DNA from: Thermoplasmata archaeon
Lineage (GTDB): Archaea; Thermoplasmatota; Thermoplasmata; Thermoplasmatales; Thermoplasmataceae
Direction of reading: 5' to 3'
Assembly: GCA_021811505.1 (NCBI GenBank)
Contig: JAJZOM010000045.1
Location: forward strand, 1-6,137
Length of the DNA stretch: 6,137 nt
Under the pieces are notes generated by a model, which did no database searches, was not told the DNA's origin, and was given only the letters and a program-made list of their open reading frames with translations. Of the stretch, positions 1-5,221 are shown one piece after another (the stretch's first letter is position 1; each line of letters begins with the position of its first letter). The translations under genes were made by a program, and so were the position numbers.

Positions 1-476
1 TAAAAGCGATTTCATCAATGATGCCATTAACAGTGGTCGGTTATCGCGTTCCAATATCCTCTGACGAGGACCTGCCATTTGAAACCACAGACGAAAAGAA
101 TCTTCTTATCGAGGTAAAAAGTGCTACCGACTCCGATGAAACATTTCTTGGGGTAGTTTACTCTGCGCACGATCTGGTTGGTATTTCTGATAAAGGTTTT
201 ATTCAGATATCAAAGGAGGAGCATATTTACCAAGCTGTGCTTGGAAATTCCACTTTGTTCGAGATCAGGAAACTGAGCAATGAGAGAAAGATCCCGCGAG
301 TAGCCCTTTTTGTCAGGGTGGATGGTCGTCATCTTGCGATCACAGCCTTTATACCGTCAACGATGCTGGATGAGTATCTTGCCGTTCTTTTCTTAGTTGC
401 GCGGAAAAATGATCCAAAGAACGTCATAGTTACCCTGTGCAGGTCCCTGAACGATAACCTCTGGGAACAGATCTGA
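1..476 (+). CDS. Family X protein, copy A (3' part; 5' end beyond window)
   Basis: I do not recognise this protein. The frame is open from base 3 to the TGA at 474-476, giving 157 residues. The ATG codons at 18 and 21 are probably internal. The residues before them (KAISS) align with GAISF inside the longer copy at 3012-3629, so the true start lies left of the window. The C-terminal half is the best conserved part: GFIQISKEEHIYQAVL, then PRVALFVRVDGRHLAITAFI, then a helix containing LDEYLAVLFLV. These match DLITISEQDNLYETW and FRLAHFLRVDEGRLIVSVFI in the copy at 3012-3629. The predicted pattern is alternating strands and helices without a signal peptide or membrane segment, so a cytosolic protein is likely. 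No catalytic or DNA-binding motif is evident. A strong ribosome binding site for a small ORF begins directly after the stop. Confidence 0.75.
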   Translation, partial: KAISSMMPLTVVGYRVPISSDEDLPFETTDEKNLLIEVKSATDSDETFLGVVYSAHDLVGISDKGFIQISKEEHIYQAVLGNSTLFEIRKLSNERKIPRVALFVRVDGRHLAITAFIPSTMLDEYLAVLFLVARKNDPKNVIVTLCRSLNDNLWEQI

Positions 477-482
477 GGAGGT
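477..482 (+). promoter_or_regulatory. Strong Shine-Dalgarno GGAGGT
   Basis: GGAGGT sits immediately after the TGA of copy A and five bases before an ATG at 488. It is fully complementary to the CCTCC core at the 3' end of archaeal 16S rRNA. It is the best ribosome binding site in the window and supports translation of the short ORF that follows, coupled to copy A. Confidence 0.6.
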
Positions 483-487
483 AATAA

Positions 488-565
488 ATGAAGGATCCAA
501 TGTTGAGCATTGCGATTAATCTCCACCTCACATGTTCGCATAAAGGATTAATAGACACTTGGTAA
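488..565 (+). CDS. Small ORF, 25 residues, after copy A
   Basis: This ORF starts MKDPMLSIAINLHLTCSHKG and ends at a TAA at 563-565. Support comes from the perfect GGAGGT five bases upstream and from its position 11 bases behind the stop of copy A, as in an operon. The peptide has a short hydrophobic stretch (MLSIAINLHL), one Cys and two His, and no recognisable motif. It is either a real small protein or the first codons of a longer downstream gene since replaced by the promoter at 569-579. Its opening (Met, hydrophobic strand, then His) vaguely resembles the N-terminus of copy C (MILRNCAVLELHAVHP), so it could be the stump of another family X gene. That resemblance is too short to trust. Confidence 0.35.
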   Translation: MKDPMLSIAINLHLTCSHKGLIDTW

Positions 566-568
566 ATT

Positions 569-579
569 ACTATATAAGG
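569..579 (+). promoter_or_regulatory. TATA-box promoter for the surface-protein gene
   Basis: The sequence ACTATATAAGG closely resembles an archaeal TATA element. Transcription would start roughly 25 bases downstream, near 600, leaving a short leader before the likely ATG at 624. An AGGTGAT at 604-610 could act as a ribosome binding site, although its spacing to 624 is long. Confidence 0.5.
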
Positions 580-623
580 TTAATGCATAAAAATTGAAAT
601 TTTAGGTGATGATGTGTGGCTGT

Positions 624-1166
624 ATGAAAGAAATACCTGGCAATCATCCTGGTTGTTGCCATAGTAATCGTATCTTTGTCCGTGTATATTGCGGTAGATC
701 ATCCGGGTAAATCCAGCGGTGGGATCCTGAACGTGAAATTCTCCTCGAGCGGAAATACCACTGGAACGAGTTCCGTGACTGCGGGCTACAATTTAGTCGT
801 TGATCCAGTCAATCCCACTTCAATGAATGAAAATCACATCAGCATATACGTGAATTCCACATTAACATCAGCGCTGACAGGGAGCTATACAATATCCTGG
901 GCCAGCAGCGCTGGTGTGCAATCAAAGAGCTCTGGTCACTCCGTGGTGTGGGTTTCAAGCAATAGCGGGCTTGGCTATGTGATATTTTTGCAGCCTCGGG
1001 AACTCAAACCATCTCGAATGGTGCCATTCTTGATGTAGACTACGGGGACATAGTGATATCTGGCAGCACGATAAGTATAAACCCCATCGCAACTTCTACA
1101 TGGTCTGGTGTAACAGTCAATCTATCGTATTCTGGATATTCCGGAATTGCGGGCGTCACATTATGA
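624..1166 (+). pseudogene. Signal-anchored Ser/Thr/Asn-rich surface protein, frameshifted twice
   Basis: Restored, the product starts MKKYLAIILVVAIVIVSLSV, a basic N-terminus plus a long hydrophobic segment typical of a secretion signal or membrane anchor. About 150 residues follow that are rich in Ser, Thr, Gly and Asn with strand-forming Val/Ile/Tyr, as in extracellular beta-rich proteins. Several N-x-S/T sequons (for example NTT, NST, NLS) suit archaeal glycosylation. Two changes break it. At 627-629 one extra A separates the ATG at 624 from the KKYLAII frame, which a TGA at 625-627 otherwise closes. Between about 966 and 985 one base is missing, and the protein continues as DIFAASGTQTISNGAILDVD in the next frame to the TGA at 1164. 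Without the first repair, translation could only begin at TTG 676, losing the signal. I do not recognise the family. The frame joins are inference from composition. Confidence 0.6.
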
Positions 1167-1750
1167 ATGAATCAACCGCCAATGCCGAAGATCGTAATAA
1201 CTACGTTCTCTTCGCTGACAACTATCATCTGGGAAAGATCGGGATTGGCCTTGGGATCAGTCGCTTAAAGATAAATTTTCACTCCGTTTCGGAGGCTTTG
1301 GGGTATAATTCAACAACCATTCCATGGAACGATGCTATTTCCAGCATGCAAAGCGATATCGGAAAATCCCTCATTCCAACTAAAACAAGGAGCGTTTTGG
1401 GTACTGTTGGTGCCCTTGTTGTACCGGGTGGTATGTATGCCTCATCCATACTTGGGCGGAGATGGAACTGGATTGGAGCTTACAATTTTGATCGTTTCAG
1501 GGTTTACGTCTTCAGGAGTATGGTTGGAGTAATTAAGCACCCATTTGACACCTAGGTAGTCTCCGAGGAAAAGGGTGGTGCAGGGTTGGCTTCAGATCTT
1601 TTTAAGACGATGCTTTCACATTCCCGGGAAGCGCCGATTTCCGATGAGGAATTCGAGGGCAAGATTGCCAACGTTCGTTCAGGGATAAAGGAGGCACTTT
1701 CGGGGATTTCTTTGCGAGGACTCGACAACAACCTCTGGGTTAGCTTGTGA
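1163..1750 (+). pseudogene. Unrecognised ORF with internal amber stop, coupled by ATGA
   Basis: An ATG at 1163-1165 overlaps the stop of the preceding gene (ATGA), an arrangement typical of translational coupling. The frame runs 130 codons to a TAG at 1553-1555, then stays open for another 64 codons to a TGA at 1748-1750. The second part looks like a genuine cytosolic protein tail: acidic and helical, with ASDLFKTMLSHSREAPISDE and an end of LDNNLWVSL. That end resembles LNDNLWEQI at the end of copy A, the only hint of kinship to family X. TAG also ends copy B and the maltokinase here, so it is an ordinary stop and a nonsense mutation is likely. The part around 1380-1550 looks poorly protein-like (Trp/Arg-rich), so additional indels are possible. 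No known domain is recognised, and the region may simply be decayed DNA. Confidence 0.35.
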
Positions 1751-1829
1751 CTCACTGAATTCCCCGAATGCGCATGACATTTTCCAGAAACAATCATAGT
1801 TGCGCAAAAGGTTTTGGAATAAGGTCAAC

Positions 1830-1853
1830 TTTGTTTTATTTTCCTGTATTTTT
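1830..1853 (+). terminator. T-rich tract, possible archaeal terminator
   Basis: A pyrimidine-rich tract with several T runs (TTTGTTTTATTTTCC followed by GTATTTTT) lies about 80 bases beyond the last plus-strand stop. It sits in the gap between convergent transcripts. Archaeal intrinsic termination relies on such U-tracts rather than on a strong stem. No stem precedes it, so the call is tentative. Confidence 0.3.
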
Positions 1854-1911
1854 AGGGATTTTCAATAGCTCATGCTATCCTGTCAAGAAACCTGACCCTT
1901 ACAAGGATGTA

Positions 1912-1932
1912 ACATATTGCTGTGAAATATGT
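1912..1932. repeat. Perfect 7-7-7 inverted repeat
   Basis: ACATATT, a seven-base spacer (GCTGTGA), then AATATGT form a perfect seven-base-pair stem. It lies in the 250-base gap (1751-2000) between the plus-strand remnant ending at 1750 and the minus-strand gene ending at 2001. It could be a transcript-end hairpin or a protein-binding site. Nothing else distinct is visible in this gap apart from the T-rich tract to its left. Confidence 0.4.
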
Positions 1933-1999
1933 CTTTACCTCCCTCCTTGCGCTGTTGTTACAATTGTATAAGCCGGTGCAAGCCCCGCAGAACGCTTAG

Positions 2000-2019
2000 A
2001 TCAGAATGGAAACTCTGAT
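2000..2019 (-). repeat. Small inverted repeat over the copy C stop codon
   Basis: ATCAGA and TCTGAT form a six-base stem around an eight-base loop and include the TGA of copy C at 2001-2003. No T-run follows on the minus strand, so it is not a clear terminator. It may be chance. Confidence 0.25.
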
Positions 2020-2979
2020 AGGGTACGATAATGGGAAAGATCATCCACCTCCACTATGTAGTTGGAATGATGCTTTCTTGCCGGCAGGTTCCAGTGTCTG
2101 TTCAATCCCTCCAGGAAGCGTTGCAATGCCTGTCTTTCAACGATAAAATAGTTGACGAGCGTGCCATTCTCGCATTTAAGACCAGAAAAGATGGCTCCGG
2201 AATAACCCTTGATTACATTGGCATAGAAGTCAGAAAAGAATCTTGATCTTACATTTATCTCAACTATGTGTTCTGACTCATCCACAACAGTGTGGAGAGC
2301 ATCGCCCATGATTCCCGGCTGATCCATTCTCCAGATTAACCTGTCCGATTCATCATCGACAAATTGTTTAGGAATAAAAATGCCACTGTTCTGGAAGATC
2401 CCCTGATTCTCGGATGCGATCCCTTCCTTGTTGATGATCCACCTGGTTTTGACCAGAGCCAGATTGCTCGGGGCATTCCCGAAGGACAGGTACAAATTCA
2501 AAAAAATATGGAAGGTCACTCGTATTCAAGCCATAATGAACAAGGTTCCTTTTATAGGGTGCTTCTTCCGTTACGAAATCCAGAATCCTGTCACTGACCT
2601 TTTGGGATTGGCTCTCGTGAAATTCAATGCTGACATAAACGCTTCCAGCCCTCTGGAGCGTAATGGGTGAGACCCTGCATCCGGGTATGTCGTTGATATC
2701 ATTATAGAACTGCCCCTGGAAATCCGGGATGGACATTCTAATTATATTTGAGGGGGAGTAAGGATCGAACGTCATGTTGAAAGAACTGCTGTTTTTCTGC
2801 AGTAATCTCTTTTCCTCGGCAGTCAATTCCTGCATGATCCTCCTGTAGAAGAACCATTTCTCTCCTTCTCTTCCAATAACGTGGAAGTGATCCTGCTCTC
2901 CCACTCTTATTTCACCTATTTTAAGGAATTTAGGATGAACCGCATGAAGTTCCAATACTGCACAGTTCCGAAGAATCAT
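2001..2979 (-). pseudogene. Family X protein, copy C, split by a one-base homopolymer frameshift
   Basis: The first frame runs from ATG at 2979 (MILRNCAVLELHAVHPKFLK) and stays in family-like sequence to about residue 159 (SDLPYF). It then becomes a Gln/Gly/Arg-rich tail that matches nothing. The family sequence resumes in the next frame from about LNLYLSFGNAPSNLALV to the TGA at 2001. The switch fits one extra base in a seven-A run at 2500-2506 (T7 in the gene). Removing it restores a protein of about 325 residues. The reconstruction contains two copies of one unit. RMSIPDFQGQFYNDI...VYVSIEFHESQSQKVSDRIL in the first half parallels INVRSRFFSDFYANV...LVNYFIVERQALQRFL in the second. The product looks cytosolic with mixed strands and helices. 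Function is unknown. The gene has its own TATA box, and the N-terminus (WFFYRRIMQELTAEEKRLL) shows no recognised motif. Confidence 0.65.
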
Positions 2980-3011
2980 TTTATTAAATCGCCATCCACA
3001 TACCCATACGT

Positions 3012-3021
3012 CTATATATTT
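3012..3021 (-). promoter_or_regulatory. TATA box for copy C
   Basis: On the minus strand AAATATATAG lies with its centre about 38 bases before the ATG of copy C. This predicts a start near 2991 and a leader of about a dozen bases, typical for archaea. It overlaps the TAG stop of copy B, so copy C can be transcribed independently of the damaged upstream gene. Confidence 0.45.
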
Positions 3022-3629
3022 TCTACCTTAAAGAGATCCTCCCGATAGGCTTGGAAACTACGTAACTTTACAGGATGTTTATCTGCATTATGATTGATTT
3101 TGGCAATTATCCGAATTAAATCCATAGTTTGATGCGCAGGGATAAAAACCGAAACTATCAGTCTGCCTTCGTCGACCCTCAGAAAGTGCGCTAAGCGAAA
3201 TATCGAGTGATCGTTGCCTACGTTCCTTATTTCCTGTAATATTGGATTATTTCCCCAGGTTTCGTATAAATTGTCCTGCTCAGAAATGGTTATAAGATCA
3301 TCTTTCCCCGTTATGGGAGATTTTGAGAAAATAAGTGCGCGGTAATCAGGGCCGGGTTTTTTTTCGACCTCTGCTATGCTGTCATTTGCTGACAGGCACC
3401 TCTCAACGGGATCTTCATTTAATGCAGGGATCGAATAGCTGATCAGGGCGATCGGAACTCTTGAATTCATCTCTGTAAGAAATGATATGGCACCAGATCC
3501 GGGAACCAGGGATTCTAAAGCGATTTCCCCACCACCATCAGCCAGGTGATCCATGATAAAGTCGGAAATCTCGCTGGTTCTGGACTCGTGAAATCTCAGA
3601 TCAAGAAAGAGTTTTCCATTTTTCGACAT
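3012..3629 (-). pseudogene. Family X protein, copy B, N-terminus removed by insertion sequence
   Basis: The 205 visible residues from ATG 3629 (MSKNGKLFLDLRFHESR) align with copy C from its residue 112 onward. Both share the FHES motif, then a helix (EISDFIMDHL versus KVSDRILDFV). The C-terminal LITISEQDNLYETW and HFLRVDEGRLIVSVFI strongly match copy A. The first repeat unit is therefore cut in half, and about 110 residues present in copy C are missing. The cut falls exactly at the left inverted repeat of the insertion sequence. The ATG (and an in-frame TTG at 3635) lies inside that repeat, with a TAA just upstream at 3639-3641. No matching N-terminus was seen on the far side of the element, so more than a simple insertion may have occurred. 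The stop is TAG, followed 32 bases later by copy C. The remaining frame has no internal stop, so a shortened product is possible. Function unknown. Confidence 0.6.
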
Positions 3630-3647
3630 TGTCAATATTTAGTTGAT
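3625..3647 (+). repeat. Left terminal inverted repeat of the insertion sequence
   Basis: It begins GACATTGTCAAT, which is the exact reverse complement of the last 12 bases of the right repeat, and ends GTTGAT, again matching. Four mismatches fall in the middle. The outer GACATTGTC is itself nearly palindromic. It carries the apparent start codons of copy B on the minus strand. Confidence 0.75.
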
Positions 3648-3686
3648 TTTTCTTCTAAATGCAGTGTGTAACCGAAATCATGAAAT

Positions 3687-4894
3687 ATGAATGAAGCATA
3701 CCATCACATGCGACTGAGGAAGGCGCCTTTCACTGAGTTCAAGAGGATATCAACAACACTTGATGACTTCTCGCCACTGGGCACTTCCCCTATATTCATG
3801 ATCAATAACATACCAATGATGGATCTTGAGCTCAGGAATCATGATCTCATAAGCTACATGAATCCGATGTGCCCGCAATGTCTTTCCAGAAATATTGTGA
3901 AGAATGGCACCTGTGTAAGGAAGCTGGAGAATGGAACAGTATTCAGGGTACAGAGATACATCTGCCAGGACTGCAGATATTCATTTTTGGCAAGACCTCC
4001 CAATTATGGCTACGGAAAGCATTATCCTGATGATCTGAAAGAGAATGGCATACGAACAAGGGTGAAAACATCTCCAAGAAGAAAGCGGACATATTTCACA
4101 CAATAGGAAGGATCATAATATCTCATGAATCTATCAGGAAAGCAATTCCTGAAGTTCCGGTAACAGAGATGCAGGCATCCGGTTACTTCGTATATGACGA
4201 GCAGTATGTCCATATCAACGGCATAGAGAAATACAGGGCACTTCTCAAGGATACTGTTACAGGAATGTTTGTTGAGGACATCCTTGATGATCTGAGCGAG
4301 GAAACAATCTCCAGTTTCCTGATCAGTGCACTGTCAAGGTTCATCATACCATACGATTTGGATTATATTGTCATAATAACCGCCAGATATCATTATGAAT
4401 CCATACTTGAAACGGTGGAAAGAAGGATGCACATACGCATAAAGAGGCAGAGATGCCTCTTCCACATAGAGAAGGATCTAGCGCACAGGATAAAGGTTTC
4501 TAGAAAGGAGAAGGAACTTGACATGGCGAAGAGGCTGATCAAGTTCATGTTCTTCCAGAATCGGAAGAATCTCATGGGTCTCGAAAGAAACAGCGATCCC
4601 ATAGCATTTCTCATTGCAGGAAAGAATGAAACGAATACAGTGGAAATCATGCTGGAAAAGATAACCAGCCTGTATGGTTATGATCCCATCATATCCAATT
4701 TCCTCTCATTCCTGAAAAGAAACAGGAAAGAGGTATTCCTGTACCTTCAGGATCGAATGGTAGAGAAGACATCCGACATAGCGGAACAGCACTTCTCGAT
4801 ACAGTCATGGTTATTCAAGCACAGGTTCAAGACAAAGGAAGGATTATTGAAAACATCATTCTGGTACCATCACTATCTATCAACCGATAATTGA
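3687..4894 (+). pseudogene. DDE transposase, frame-broken and apparently missing one catalytic Asp
   Basis: The first frame (3687-4106) has a zinc ribbon with CPQC at residues 62-65 and CQDC at 93-96, then RPPNYGYGKHYPDD. Homologous sequence continues in the -1 frame: ADIFHTIGRIIISHESIRKA, then the core to TGA 4892-4894. Joining at A-AAG (4082-4085) gives a protein of about 402 residues. The expected core elements are the first Asp in VYDEQYVHI (D171), the CLFH motif (257-260), and Glu in AEQHFS (E367) followed by a basic C-terminal helix. The second Asp should lie in the strand IVIITARYHYES, but the codon at 4382-4384 is GCC (Ala233). GAC would be one base away. Either the frameshift is programmed and the element was recently active, or both changes are decay. 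The missing Asp favours decay. The start at 3687 is the first ATG in frame with a long reading. MNPMCPQC at residue 59 is a possible later start. Confidence 0.7.
4082..4085 (+). other. A-AAG at the transposase frame junction
   Basis: In the first frame the codons read AGA AAG CGG. If the Lys-tRNA on AAG slips back one base it pairs with AAA, and reading continues GCG GAC ATA, giving RRKADIFHTIG, a smooth join. A-AAG is a known -1 slippery motif in bacterial insertion sequences. No stimulatory stem was identified downstream, and a one-base deletion would give the same picture. Confidence 0.35.
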
Positions 4895-4901
4895 CAATGT
4901 C
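4879..4901 (-). repeat. Right terminal inverted repeat of the insertion sequence
   Basis: It begins ATCAAC and ends ATTGACAATGTC, the reverse complement of the left end. The transposase stop TGA (4892-4894) lies within it. Together with the left copy it fixes the element at 1277 bases. Confidence 0.75.
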
Positions 4902-5221
4902 CTTTTACTCTCGTTTCCCTGACTAAAAGGTGCTGCAAAGCCTTCATGCTAGGCGCTCCTTCTCGTTAAGGAATAATAACCAATATATTCGCGCGTTTTT
5001 AACACTTTTGGGAAAAACCTCAAAACAAAAATCTGTTAGTGGAAGTAAAATTACTCATTATTCGCATTTGTTCAGATCCTGAGAGATCGAGTGTGATGGC
5101 TCCTATCGATACTTCTGCGATCATTCCTCTCTTTAACATTCATGAGCAAGAAATACAACACCCTTCACAGGCGGGAGGACGTCACCGCTCAGACAAAGAT
5201 TCTAAAATTTGAATATACAAA
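4902..5221. other. Intergenic region between insertion sequence and maltokinase gene
   Basis: These 320 bases hold no convincing gene. On the minus strand, an ATG at 5137-5139 opens a 39-codon frame to TGA 5020 with a protein-like start (MLKRGMIAEVSIGAITLDLS). A further stretch (DFCFEVFPKSVKNARIYWLL) reads in another frame until about 4932. These lie where the missing N-terminus of copy B would be expected, but I cannot align them with copy C. On the plus strand a 51-codon frame from 5142 overlaps the maltokinase gene and is probably chance. No RNA gene, clear terminator or repeat was seen. Confidence 0.4.

Larger units (their letters stand above)
3625..4901 (+). mobile_element. Insertion sequence, about 1.28 kb, zinc-ribbon DDE transposase
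   Basis: The element is bounded by imperfect inverted repeats at 3625-3647 and 4879-4901 (outer 12 bases identical, 19 of 23 overall). It contains one transposase gene on the plus strand. The transposase stop codon lies inside the right repeat, as in compact insertion sequences. No convincing target duplication is visible: the bases outside are CATTTTTC on the left and CTTTTACT on the right. The lack of a duplication may reflect later rearrangement or an element that makes none. The left end interrupts family X copy B. The family is not assigned with confidence. The CxxH motif after the second acidic position recalls IS256/MULE-like transposases, and the N-terminal zinc ribbon recalls IS1-type or ISL3-type proteins. 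Confidence 0.75.

Noticed and set aside
606..650. C/D-box guide RNA, because GTGATGA resembles a C box
   Set aside because: No CTGA D box follows at suitable spacing, and the sequence is explained by a ribosome binding site and the start of the surface-protein gene.
1553..1555. Pyrrolysine read-through of the internal TAG
   Set aside because: Copy B and the maltokinase gene both end with TAG, and nothing in the window suggests a pyrrolysine system, so a plain nonsense mutation is more likely.
1552..1797. Minus-strand frame of 81 codons
   Set aside because: It is antisense to the acidic, protein-like plus-strand tail ending LDNNLWVSL and is Ser/Pro/Arg-rich with no homology pattern, so it is read as a shadow.
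1970..2000. Possible tRNA or structured RNA in the GC-rich segment after copy C
   Set aside because: No TTCGA-type T-loop, anticodon arm or acceptor stem can be drawn.
3616..4909. Target-site duplication flanking the insertion sequence
   Set aside because: CATTTTTC and CTTTTACT share only base composition, and shifting the boundaries by a few bases gives no exact direct repeat.
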